Below are positions 1 through 49,126 of a stretch of 64,000 nucleotides of DNA, one piece after another. Below the pieces are notes generated by a model. That model was given only the letters and a program-made list of their open reading frames with translations, was not told the DNA's origin and ran no database searches. The position numbers and the translations under genes were made by a program. The DNA lies in the NCBI GenBank assembly GCA_020137815.1, contig CM035352.1:4225361-4289360 (forward strand). The letters run 5' to 3'. Origin of the DNA: Hormiphora californensis. Its lineage: Eukaryota > Ctenophora > Tentaculata > Cydippida > Pleurobrachiidae. How positions within the stretch are numbered: the first letter of the stretch is position 1; each line of letters opens with the position of its first letter.

Positions 1-546
1 TCCGTTACTACTCAAACACGCTAGTACTAGGAGAGTCCCTGGGCTAGTACTGGGCGAGTCCCAACAATCAGCCCGACAAGGAATGCACAGTGTGCAGATA
101 GTTGCTATGAGTAGCTCTCTCTCTCTCTCTCTCTCCTTCTTGAATACAGTAAGCAGAAATAAAATATATATTCGATATTTTACAGATCTGCTGAGATTTA
201 GGAACAGAAATACAAGCTGGGTCAGAAAGAGTGTACAATTCACGCACAATTCCACAACTTTGCATTCCAGAAATTGTTAATTGGAGAGATCAGCATGCTA
301 CAGACTCTTCTCCGCTATCTAAAAAGAGCGAGTACTGAGAAAGCACTGAGAATGCACCATGGACCACTAGAAGACAATGGACCACCAGAAGGATTATGAA
401 GAAATATGAGAATCACTGCGCTGGCATGCGCAAAGGTGACCACCCCCTCCCCCAGTCTCGCGTGCCAGAACGCAGTAATAACTTTTGTCAGTTTTTAGCC
501 AAAAACGGCGATTTGCGACGACCCCACTGCACCAATCGGTCTGAAA

Positions 547-1239
547 GGGGGGGATCCCATGGCATACTTTGGTATACTTTGGTATACTTTGGTATATGGA
601 AAATCCCAAAAAAATATGTGGAAAGTACCAAAGTATACCAAAGTATACCATATCTTTTTAATAACTTTAAAGTACTTTAAAGTGTTAATTTACAACAGTT
701 AAGGCTTTAAAACATTTTATATAAACTTTCTTGACTCATAAAATTGGACAATGGTGCTAAATAGGCTAAATTCATAGAATCGAGGGAAAATATTACCTAT
801 AAAATGGTGAGTCAGAAAACTGGGGTTTGACAAATTGGGACCCATTTGAGTATGATAAAAAAACTTTTAAAAAGTCAAGAAAATGTTCAAATAGTATTTG
901 GTAAAGTCTCCAAAAAATTTTCAAAAATTGCCTTCACCGGGAATCGAACCCGAGTGGCAAGCCTAGAAGCACTAGCCGGATGATGTAACAAAAACGTAAA
1001 AATCGGTTTAATAAGCGTTATATTACCAACTTATAAAGAAATAAGGATGTAGTTTTACAAATTTAGTCATTTATGTCAACTTATCGCTTAAATTTTACCT
1101 TTTTCAAAATTTTTATGGTATACTTTGGTATACCTTGGTATACTTTGGTATACTTTGGTATACTTTGGTATATGGAAAATCGCTGAAAAAGTTGTGGAAA
1201 GTGCCAAAGTATACCAAAGTATACCATGGGATCCCCCCC
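547..1239. mobile_element. Inverted-repeat DNA element (MITE), 8-bp TSD
   Basis: The ends are inverted copies of GGGGGGGATCCCATGG followed by tandem 10-bp units GGTATACTTT. Each end also has a short internal hairpin. The 8-mer gtctgaaa flanks both ends (539-546 and 1240-1247), an apparent target-site duplication of the length typical for hAT elements. No transposase is seen, so it is non-autonomous. The core carries a tRNA-like segment on the minus strand. Class assignment rests on TSD length only. Confidence 0.8.
930..985 (-). other. tRNA-like segment (box A/B), probably SINE-derived
   Basis: The reverse strand holds GGGTTCGATTCCCGG, a perfect T-arm with the Pol III B-box core GGTTCGATTCC. 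About 30 nt upstream is a degenerate A-box-like CCGGCTAGTGCTTC. I could not fold a normal acceptor stem or anticodon arm, so a functional tRNA is unlikely. It lies inside the MITE at 547-1239. A tRNA-derived SINE fragment or Pol III-promoted core is the best reading. Confidence 0.55.
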
Positions 1240-1870
1240 GTCTGAAATTTGGTACACAGCATCACATAGACTAGATCTACTGGACAAGTCTCTATCTCTT
1301 TTAGTTTCAGAGACATGGCATCGTGAAAAAGCAATAAATGTCCCGGGTCTATGCATGTAGATGAATATACGCTCATTTTACAAAATTTGCAGACAATTCT
1401 CTGAAAAAAACTACTTGAGATAGACACTTCTCGTTTCATTGGAAAGATAATCCTTTGAATTGTGTTATTTGACAGTTTCATATTCTATGTCCTAGTAGAA
1501 CGACCTAAAAACTGTCATAAAGTCAAGACATTGTTCAATTCAACTAAGTTTCTTTGAGCTCAATTTACACCCTGAAGACGGCTTCTGATCGAAAAACAGA
1601 AACCACGTGTACGAAAGATAATCGTCTGAACTTTCAGAAACAGTAAAACGAATTTGCGAAACTAAGATACTAAGAGTCGTAAATCGCGTCTTAAGTGTTA
1701 AGACTGTATGAAAATAGATATGACGATAGTGCGATTTTCGCCATAGCGACCTCATCTAATTCAATCGATCTCTAACTTGGTCAGCATCTTTATCTAGATG
1801 AGCCTTTTGTTTTCAAACTGACACCTTTGCTCGGCCCGGGTTACAGATATAATGGGTGAATCAGGGAGTT
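1240..1870. other. No gene seen
   Basis: Unique A/T-rich sequence between two repeat elements. Short ORFs here show no domain and no splice-consistent extension. Confidence 0.5.
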
Positions 1871-1871
1871 T

Positions 1872-2008
<137 letters not shown>

Positions 2009-2083
2009 GGGGGAAGAGAAAAATCAGAGAGGGAAAGAATAAAAAGATAATGATGAGGGCAAAGGTGTCCGTTTTAAAACAAA

Positions 2084-2546
2084 AGTGGTCAGGGCGCGAT
2101 CACACCAAGATCTTCGAAACAATTGCTTCGAAGAACCAAGTTGAATCACACACAGATCTTTCCTTTAGTTGGTGCAAGTACGATCCTTATATGGAGCGAG
2201 CTCGCTCTCTCCAATGTTATCCCCTCTTTCGAGCTCTCTCTCCCACTCGCTTTTTCTCCCCATATAAGGGATAATTGCGCGGGAGAGAGTGAGTGCGAGA
2301 GAGAGCTCGAAAGAGGGGATAACATTGGAGAGAGCGAGCTCGCTCCATATAAGGGATAATTGCGCGCGAGAGAGAGTGAGTGGGAGAGAGAGCTCAAAAG
2401 AGGGGATAACATTGGAGAGAGCGAGCTCGCTCCATATAAGGATCGTACTTGCACCAACTAAAGGAAAGATCTGTGTGTGATTCAACTTGGTTCTTCGAAG
2501 CAATTGTTTCGAAGATCCTGGTGTGATCGCGCCCTCAGTGACCACT
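2084..2546. mobile_element. Foldback (palindromic) element
   Basis: The arms start agtggtca..gggcgcgatcac and end with the reverse complement. They pair almost throughout, including the stretch CAAGATCTTCGAAACAATTG on the left and its complement near 2500. The centre repeats CTTATATGGAGCGAGCTCGC blocks in both orientations. No coding capacity. The terminal indel makes the exact ends uncertain by a few bases. Confidence 0.85.
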
Positions 2547-3503
2547 AGTCACCTTTCCAGCCAACTAATTTCTGTTAGTTTTTGGCATATAGAGAAATAT
2601 ATATGAGAATCGAGGAACATTCATTCAGAAAAAGGCCAAGTTATCTAAACTACCTGATTGCAGTAAAATTGAAACAACCCTATTAGGAAACGACATGCTT
2701 CTTCTGGTAAGATGGTTTAGATAGTTGCAACACAGACCTTGAGGCTTCATTATTATTCCAGGCTAAAGTAAACACTATACTTCCTCAAGGGGGGGGGGGG
2801 GGGGTGGTCTTTTACCTCAAGGTACTCAGACCGACACTTTTCTCAGAAACCTTCCGATAAGAAAAATTGGCGGTTTCTATACAGTAGAATCGTCCCCCTC
2901 TCTCACACACACACACACAAGAAGGCAAAGGTAGACGAGCGTGCCGGGAAAATAAGATAAGCAATAAATCAGGTGTCTCGGGGGTGGGGGTTTCTAAAAA
3001 ATAATAATTTGTGAGGAAGGAAAGAAAAAAAAAGAAATCCAAGATAATTCTATAATCGAGTCTCAAATCTAGGTCCTTTGGTTAAACGCCTAGCCGAGTA
3101 GCAAAAACGACATCCTACCATGCCCACCTATAAAATACTAAGTAAAGCTAGTTTAAAGTGGGCTAAGTAACGATAAATAAGTGGTAGATTTGAACAAAGC
3201 AAGATACTTATTCTCGAACATATGGCATGGCGTGTTTGGGTTCTCTCTAAGAATATTCTTTGATCATGGGAGTGGCACTTGAACAAGTTCATAACATTAT
3301 GTAATGCATATATCCTTTTCAGGACCAACCAACCAAATCAATCTACCGGACTTTTCGGGGAGGTATAAATAATAAAATATGCACGGTATATCGATGCCCG
3401 TACGTGGTGGCGCCGTCACAACTCAGCCCGCTACGTCACCAATCATGGGCACGTGGTATTTTGAGATTTTATTTCACAACAAATACTAAACTAGGGGAAT
3501 GTA
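2547..3503. other. No gene seen; short homopolymer and (CA)n runs
   Basis: Contains a 16-nt G run near 2789-2804 and a short (CA)n near 2905-2922. No exon with convincing borders was found on either strand. Confidence 0.5.
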
Positions 3504-4427
3504 TTAGGTTGTCCCATAAATATTGTCCCTCGGTGATTTTTCCAAGAAAATAACGATTTGAAAGAAAATAAACGGTCCTACGGTATTTCTGACATCCTTG
3601 GCTACATTCTTATAGGTCAGGGATTCTACGTGCCCATACAGAAGTGTAGCTGTAGGTGAATTTGGTAGGCCAGTCTTGTAACGATCTTAAAACTGACTTC
3701 TGCCCATTTTGTTCCTAGCCAAAACCATCTCAGCACCATCTAACCTCAGGAGAATCATCTCTGATCCCTTATGAGGTAGTGTGGTGAGTTACAGGCATCA
3801 GAATGGTGCTCAGACATCCCTATGACAACTTATGTGCACGCCAAATCGACAAATTAACATTGATTTTCAGCGCAAAAAGTGGCTACCTCGCAAAATCATG
3901 TTTCTCGGCCCCAGATGGGCCACCTGGATGCGATTGATGGTCCTATGTGGTAGAGAAAGGTATATTCTAGTGTTCTTAGGCCGATTTCAAGACTGTCCTT
4001 CATTGGCTTCTTCTCACGATCATTGTTTTCTGTCAAAAACGTCTGCAGCTGCCGTTTTGAGTGAACTCTGTTTAAGGAGTGATAGCCCTAAAACGAAGGG
4101 TTCTATTCAAAAGTTAAAGGTCCCTGGAGCTCCCTGAGGATGTCCCCTAAGTCTCCAGCTGGTAAAATTAGCAGTCCATATCCTTATTTTAGCACAGGAT
4201 TCGATTTAATGAGAATGAAAAATTTCATGATCGAAATTTTGAAGATCGTAGTAAGACATACGTGTAAAGATTGGCCCATAATTCCTGAACTATACTACCT
4301 TGAGACATCCCCAACCTATAGGACTGGAGCCAGGGATGCTAGGAATACCGTAGGACCGTTTATTTTCTTTCAAATCATCATTTTCTTGAAAAAATCACCG
4401 AGGGACAATATTTATGGGACAAGCTAA
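3504..4427. mobile_element. Mariner-like non-autonomous element
   Basis: The ends are inverted repeats beginning TTAGGTTGTCCCATAAAT and pairing for about 100 bp (left 3504-3610, right about 4310-4427), bounded by TA dinucleotides. TTAGGTTG..CCCATAA termini and a TA target site are typical of the mariner/Tc1 superfamily. Internal ORFs (for example 3832-4137) show no transposase DDE/D motif, so this is a deleted or MITE-type copy. It sits downstream of the minus-strand gene ending at 4702. Confidence 0.8.
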
Positions 4428-4701
4428 TATTCGTTTGGGTAATTGATGTCCAGTTAATCGAGGTTTGACTCTACCTTTAAATTCATTTACCCAACCTGAA
4501 TGAATCAAAGTTGAATAGCATAACCAATCTAAATTATAGGTACTACATATCAGCAAACATCTATTCATGATTCATAGTACCCCCCGTCCCCCACATCCCC
4601 CGGTTCAATAAAGAGTTTTTAACATTTAAGAAAACATTTTATTAACAATTGTTTGGTTGTCCAGCTTGTCCAAATATCCATATCATTACAACATAATTTT
4701 A

Positions 4702-8265
<3,564 letters not shown>

Positions 8266-8497
8266 CTGAAGATAATTGGTTTGGTTAATTAATGAGTTAA
8301 TTAATTAGTTAATTGTAGATTGTATTAGTATGTTGTGTTAATTAATTAGTTAATTGTAGATAAAAGAGGAATATTAGTGTGTTGTGTGATGAATAGTTAC
8401 TGTGATTTGTGACGGGTAGAACTGGTCAAAGCTTGGTTTGTTCATAACAAGTCTCTCTTTGGCGCCCTGGTAGTTCTATATACAGATGCTGGATGGC

Positions 8498-8623
8498 AAT
8501 GATAATATGCAACCTTTTAATAATAAAGATAAAGAATATAGGCAAGATTCACAGCTCAGCAATGATACTATGCAACCTTTTAATAATAAAGATAAAGAAT
8601 ATAGGCAAGATTCACAGCTCAGC
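8498..8623. repeat. Tandem duplication, 63-bp unit x2
   Basis: Two nearly identical 63-bp copies beginning AATGATA and ending CTCAGC. An open frame crosses both copies, but no splice or domain evidence makes it a gene. Confidence 0.9.
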
Positions 8624-9199
8624 AAGATAACACATCTATCTACAGAGTGCCAACACATCATTCAGACTATTGTACGTCTTGTTGTTGTGTGTTTGGAAGT
8701 CATTATATTGATTGAGACTATTGGCATTTGTCCAACAAGAAATGAACATTCACAGCTGTAAATATCCGTCCATTCAACAGAATATATCAGCAGGAAAGTA
8801 ACAAAAGAACATAGAAAGTCAACCTATAAAGCCGAATTATGGGAATTCTCCCTGTAGATGAGACTTTGCTGCGGCCGAAAGATGACCGGGGCTGGTAAAT
8901 CACACGGTAGTGCATGGTTCTAACTGATATTCATTTTCTAGGGGTTTCGTTATTAACTTTCGAGTTAATATTACTCATAATATCAGATCGAGGTAACTCA
9001 AAAGTGAGAGAGATAGCTATAGGGAGATGGAGTGAGGGAGAGAGATAGCGATGTAGGGATATTCCACAGAACGAGAAACCAATATCAATATGAATATACG
9101 TCAAATATCAAATAAATAAAAGAATCGTCGAGTCTCTAGAAAGAATTGCATATATCTATTACAGAAAAACCGACTTCTGGGTGACGCGTGATATTGCAG

Positions 9200-9737
9200 T
9201 CTGCTGTATACTACATTAGCCGGTGCATGGTGATATGAACCTGCAATACTATATTAGCCGGTGCATGGTGTTACGAACCTGCAATACTATATTAGCCAGT
9301 GCATGGTGTTATGAACCTGCAATACTATATTAGCCAGTGCATGGTGTTGTGAACCTGCAATACTATAACATTAGCAGGTGCATGGTGTTATGAACCTGCA
9401 ATACTATATTAGCCGGTGCATGGTGTTATGAACCTGCAATACTACATTAGCCAGTACATGGTGTTATGAACCTGCAATACTATATTAGCCAGTACATGGT
9501 GTTATGAACCTGCAATACTATAACATTAGCCAGTACATGGTGTTATGAACCTGCAATACTATATTAGCCAGTACATGGTGTTATGAACCTGCAATACTAC
9601 ATTAGCCGGTGCATGGTGTTATGAACCTGCAATACTATAACATTAGCCGGTGCATGGTGTTATGAACCTGCAATACTATAACATTAGCCGGTGCATGGTG
9701 TTATGAACCTGCAATACTATATTATTAGCCGGTGCAG
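9200..9737. repeat. Minisatellite, about 38-41-bp unit x about 14
   Basis: Units read GAACCTGCAATACTATATT, then AGCCGGTGCATGGTGTTAT, with CCGG/CCAG, GTGCATGG/GTACATGG and ATATT/ATAACATT variants. Variant units cluster: GTACATGG units are consecutive in the middle. There is no coding frame. Confidence 0.95.
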
Positions 9738-9772
9738 GGCTGATTAAGAGAAATCGTTCGTACGTGGCCGTG

Positions 9773-10046
9773 GTACGTGACCGTGGTTTCTACACCTTTT
9801 GAGAATGATTGCATCAAGTTGTTTTTAATATATTATGAGGAAAGGCGAGTCTCAGCAACAATCAAATGAATGCAGGGAATAAAACGGGGATAAAACGAGG
9901 GAAGGGGTTATGTCATGCCCTCTTCTTCCACTTCTCTTTTGACATTCAGTTACAGGATTTCAACGATTTAACTAATTAGCTAAGTCATCTCTGTCCTTTG
10001 TCCCAATTTCTTTTCGTTCTCTTTTATATAGTTTGCAGAAACCTCC

Positions 10047-10090
<44 letters not shown>

Positions 10091-10616
10091 TCTCTCTCTC
10101 TCTCCTCTCTCTCTCTCTTTTGGGGGGGCCCCCAAAGGCCCTTTTTTTCTTTCCCCCTTTTCCCCAAACCCCTTTTTTTTGGGTTTTAAAAAAGATCCCC
10201 GGGCCCAAAAAAAAATTTTTTCCCGATAAAACCCCGGGGGGCCCCTCTTTTCCCCCCCAAATTAGAAGGGTTTTTTTCCCCCCAAAAATTGGGTTCCGAA
10301 ATCCTCCTTAACTTAAAGGGGGTTTCTTAAAACTCCTCAATTCCTCCCGGGGCTTCTCCACCGCAGCTCCATCCGGGCCTGCTTAAAATTCCTCCTCGTA
10401 CTTCGGCTCGTACATGAGGTTTCCACCCTTTGAGAATGATCTCATCACAGTCTGTCTTAATATCTTTCTCGAGGAACGGCAGTCCTCAAACATCAATGAA
10501 TCCCAGGGAATTACTACGAGGGATAAAACTGTCGAAGGGTTTGTCACTCGCCCTTCTTCATTCTTCGACATCGAGTTCAGATTCAAGATTTCTAATAGCA
10601 AAGTCTCCTGCCCTTC

Positions 10617-10680
<64 letters not shown>
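9773..10680. repeat. Diverged direct duplication with suspicious homopolymer-rich centre
   Basis: A segment beginning near 9785 (ACCTTTTGAGAATGAT) and ending in a CT tract near 10118 reappears in altered form from about 10427 (ACCCTTTGAGAATGAT) to the CT tract at 10618-10680. Between them, 10120-10400 consists of expanded homopolymers (runs of G, C, A and T of 4-9 nt). This looks like low-quality base calling or a failed haplotype merge rather than biology. Confidence 0.6.
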
Positions 10681-10683
<3 letters not shown>

Positions 10684-10942
10684 TGTAATTTGTCAAGCAA
10701 CGCATGTTGTTACGTCTCTTACACATACACAAGTAAAATCCAAACTCAGATCCGTCTTCCTTAGCTGTCTTTTTGTTGAATTTAGTCTCAGTTTAGTACT
10801 ACATACAATCATAATCTCCATAATAATCTATAATTGTGTCATAACTCCTTTGATTTTCATGATTTTAGAATGAACAAATAGGAAAACAAGCCCAGCTAAC
10901 AACTCTACTCGTCTCATCCAATCCAATATTACACTGAGCCAG

Positions 10943-26279
<15,337 letters not shown>

Positions 26280-27250
26280 ATATTAGAACCCCACATGCTA
26301 AAAGTAGCTGCCAGCTGAAAGACAACAAATATATGGGGGATACATCGATCTGAGCAAGAACTGCTTTGTTGAGCTGCTTTGAACACCTTGTAACAATGTG
26401 TAGTGGAGGGACTGCACTGTGGTGCTCAGATGTTTCAAACAATATGTGGTGCTCAGATCAAAACATAAATTATTTGGATATTTCTGCACGGATCGCTGAA
26501 AGGTGCTCTGTTTCAAACAATATATACATATATTTCGATCTGCACGAACCGCTGAAAGGTGCGATGCTGCTGGGTGAAGAGAAGGGCTGCAGTTATCTGC
26601 TGGCTAGCTGCCAACATCCACATTCCGTCCATAATATGGTACTATTAGCAGTGATTTGTGGACAAGGATGGGGATATAGTATGGAAATTAGACTGTCAGC
26701 GAGAGATTTTTGAATCTCACAAGGAAGAGAGGTTATATTACTACTCTGCAAGGGAGGATGGCCCATCGATGGGAATACTATTCTACACGAGACACGTGAA
26801 GGGGGGATGGGAATTTGTTGGAGCAGCACAAAAGTCAGCAGGAAAATGTGTTAATAAACAGCTCTCTCTCTCCACGACTGGCTTTCGGAGACATGTATGT
26901 GAGTGCGGATTTTTAATTGGAAATGGCCAATAACACACATGTGCGAACATACATGTGTTATATATATGAGTGTGGAATGTTTCGTGCCAAAAGCATATTG
27001 TATATGTGAAATTTGTAACTAACTGTGAATTTTGTAGAAATCTTTATAGTCCCGAATTATTCGATAACATATTAAAATCGGGTACTACCAGAACGTATGG
27101 TTGTTGTATGTTACAAACTCTTACTTGGGAGATTCAGAGGAGTGAGAGTGTTTCAGTTTGTTTTCCATTGAATAGCTCTTATTCAGACAATCCGGACTGA
27201 AACGATCAGATATTAAATAGTGTTATAGTCTATAGAGTTACCGGGATCCT

Positions 27251-27251
<1 letters not shown>
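26280..27251. other. 3' flank of TRIM-NHL gene, no further gene seen
   Basis: Contains partially duplicated segments (GGTGCTCAGAT and GCTGAAAGGTGC occur twice near 26419-26560) and an AATAAA near 26852 that could serve polyadenylation. Short ORFs lack support. Confidence 0.5.

Positions 27252-27301
<50 letters not shown>
27252..27301. repeat. 50-nt G homopolymer
   Basis: Uninterrupted G run on the plus strand, with potential to form G-quadruplexes. Length may be an assembly estimate. Confidence 0.9.
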
Positions 27302-27302
<1 letters not shown>

Positions 27303-27728
27303 AAGAGTTTTGCCCGGTAAATCGATGGGCAAGAGAGAGGGGATATCATACCCAAGGTAAATCACGGGGTGCTTAGTATAATATATCACGGGGATCAAAT
27401 ACCGTTAATTTCCCCCTAGGCAGCTGCAGTTCACAATTACCTTGTACTGGAGTGTCCACCGTGTGACTGATGGGGTACTGAAACAGTGGTGTGTTAAATA
27501 CACGCCTCTTTTGTACTCTATAGTATATCAATCTCTCTTTCTCTCTATTTCGCTTTCGCTTTCTCTTTATTATTTTCCATGCAGTTGATTTTTAAAGACA
27601 TGTCTCCCCCTAATTAAAAAATTATACATCTCGGAAATTGAAAAAGGTCATTCACAGGGTTTTATGCTGAAAAAAGTGAAAGAGACTGCATGAAAGACTA
27701 CAGAAGAGATAGCAAAAGATAGACATAT

Positions 27729-27860
<132 letters not shown>

Positions 27861-28279
27861 AAGCTAGCTCGCGATCCGAGAGATGCGATAAGACTAGTAT
27901 CGCCTCTCGCGCTCTCTCTTCGCTGCGCTCTCGCTCTATCTCGCTCTCCCTCTCGAGTCTATCTCAGAGGCTCGTAGGAAGCCCTCATGGAATCCTCATG
28001 ACACATGTAAAATTTGATCATCTGGAATACATTGCGTGCACCAGCACTACACTACATGTATACACTACATGTATAATACATTACAAAATGTACTAAAAAC
28101 AGGAAGCTTATCATAACAAAGGGATCATAACATTTAAATGGTAAATTATATTTTTTAAGACACATGACTCATTTTAAACATTTAGTAATAGGATTCACAA
28201 GATTGAGCAGCATGCTTTAAAGGAAGATATTGTGTTTCGTTGCGAGATTTTAGTGCGATATATATAATACAGGATATAC

Positions 28280-47323
<19,044 letters not shown>

Positions 47324-47574
47324 CCTTCTCTGTTTTACGGTTTCAATAACATACTGCTAACTTGGGGACTTGGAATTAGCGAGATTATAATGTCAAACTT
47401 GGTTCGAATAGGTCGAATAGGTCGGGGGACTAATAATTGAGGTCTGTGGCCCTTTCTGCAATGGTGTGTATGTAGAAGAGAGAGTTATAACAAAGAAGGA
47501 AATGGGTTACTGAATGTACGAAACAAGGAGAATAGGAGGAGGGTGAAACAGATGGCAAAAGAATGGAAGTGAAT

Positions 47575-47619
<45 letters not shown>

Positions 47620-47896
47620 AGGAAGAAAGAGAGGGGAGAGAGCTCAGTGCAGGGCATAATAGGTAGGAAAGAAAGAAGCCATATCTTTAATAAATAACAG
47701 GGAGTATACAAATACACATATAATATAGGAACACAATACACTGTACACAATAAACACTCTGGTAAAAATACTGGGCAACCTGTAAACTTTAAAACTTCCA
47801 ACACAACTAGCAACCCGTCCACGACCGGCAGTGAACAATGAACATCACATCTAAACATGACCTTTGATTCTAAAAAGTCACGTTCGGATGTGATTT
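47324..47896. other. Upstream of ASK start; shared intergenic region
   Basis: About 570 bp between the ASK start and the 3' end of the next minus-strand gene. Contains a (GA)n tract at 47577-47618. The ASK promoter should be here, but no specific element is recognised. An AATAAA on the minus strand (near 47690 or 47750) may serve the upstream gene. Confidence 0.5.
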
Positions 47897-48670
47897 TCAC
47901 TGTGCTTCCTTTTTAGCGGCGATCCCCGTAAAATGATTGCCCAACAACCCGGAGAACTCCCTAATGAACTCCTTCATTTCAGCGTTATCCCCGTACTTCC
48001 TCGCTGCCTCTTGGGGATTCGACTGAAACTCCCCAAATGCGGCCATGAACTGCGGATTTGCAAGTTTTGTCCGTAACGATTCGCTTTTCGTAATGTTTGA
48101 AAATAAGTCTTCGTTCATCCATTCGTCTGTTTGTGCAGAGGGGGAGATATATTAGCGGGCATTTAGTGTAAACCACATATTACAGTGCAACAGATAATAG
48201 TATTGAAAGAGCTTATTGCAATTAACTTACCAGTGTTTTTCTCCAGGAAACTATTAGCGTTGTTCATTTGATCTTGAATTTCTTTTATCTTTAAAGACTC
48301 CTTCTTCGCCTCAGGATTCGATCTTACTTCGGTAACTTTGGGCGTGGCCTTCATTTTACTTGGTCCACCTGTAGTAAGATTAGACCATTAGCTGCATCTA
48401 GACACAGTTAACTGTCGATCAAACAAACTTACCAAATAAAAAGCCTTTCCTCATACCACCGTAACCCTTTTCTACTGTCGTATTTTTCTTTGGGACTACC
48501 GACTGTGATTTGGACTGTGTACTTTCAGCAACTTTTGGTTTCTCAACCTCAACCTTTTGGTAGGTAACTTTGGCTGTGTTGTTCTTTATTTTATCCTTTT
48601 TTCGTTGGATTTTCTCCACAAAATCGGTCATATCCTCCAGCGGAGGGGGACATTCCTCGTCAGAAGACAT
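47897..48670 (-). CDS. Small protein with C-terminal STI1-like domain
   Basis: Three exons on the minus strand, 48433-48670, 48231-48368 and 47897-48126, with phase-1 junctions and GT-AG borders, give about 200 aa from ATG (48668-48670) to TGA. The N-terminus is acidic and Pro-rich (SSDEECPPPLEDM), then a Lys/Val-rich linker and GGMRKGFLFGGPSKM. The C-terminus has LANPQFMAAFGEFQSNPQEA and EMKEFIREFSGLLGNHF, an NP-x-F..A..F..NP pattern as in STI1/DP domains of chaperone cofactors. A role in chaperone or client handling is an inference. I cannot name the family. The gene is compact and looks intact. Confidence 0.85.
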
Positions 48671-49126
48671 GGTACAGCTACAAGAATTATTATTATTTAT
48701 CAATACCCTGCCATTCACCCAGATGTTTTTGGAAAGCAAAAAGGCATAACAGGGTTAGAATTCGAAGATGACATTTTGGTGTACTAAATAAAACGGTAGA
48801 CGGATAGGGAAGGGGGAAAATACATTGACGTCTGAAATGAGTTGTCTTGAGTTGAGTGCATTTGTCATCCTGATGATTTTGTAGAGAGCGAGAGAGATTT
48901 GTGGGGTTGGAGGGTAAAAGAAGTCACTAGCCATTCCTTGATCGAGTTGAGAAAGGCAAGGAAATGGAAGGAAAGGCATGGGTTGAAGGAAAGATAGGGA
49001 AATACAAAAAAAAGTATTTAAATTTAAAAAAAGTTTATTATGAAAAGAAATTACATAACATAGATAAATATAAGATAAAAGCCTTGAAAAATAAATCATT
49101 TAAATTCAGTCTCCATTAAAAAGTGT
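48671..49126. other. Intergenic; no gene seen
   Basis: Separates two minus-strand genes. Contains the 5' region of the STI1-like gene and the 3' end of the MATH-BTB gene. AATAAA-type signals occur near 49020-49060 on the minus strand. Confidence 0.5.

Noticed and set aside
930-985. Functional tRNA gene
   Set aside because: No acceptor stem or normal anticodon arm could be formed around the T-arm.
3832-4427. Transposase fragment inside the mariner-like element
   Set aside because: The two ORFs lack any helix-turn-helix or DD34D-like motif.
9200-9737. CRISPR-like array
   Set aside because: Repeats abut without unique spacers, unit length varies slightly and the genome is eukaryotic; it is a minisatellite.
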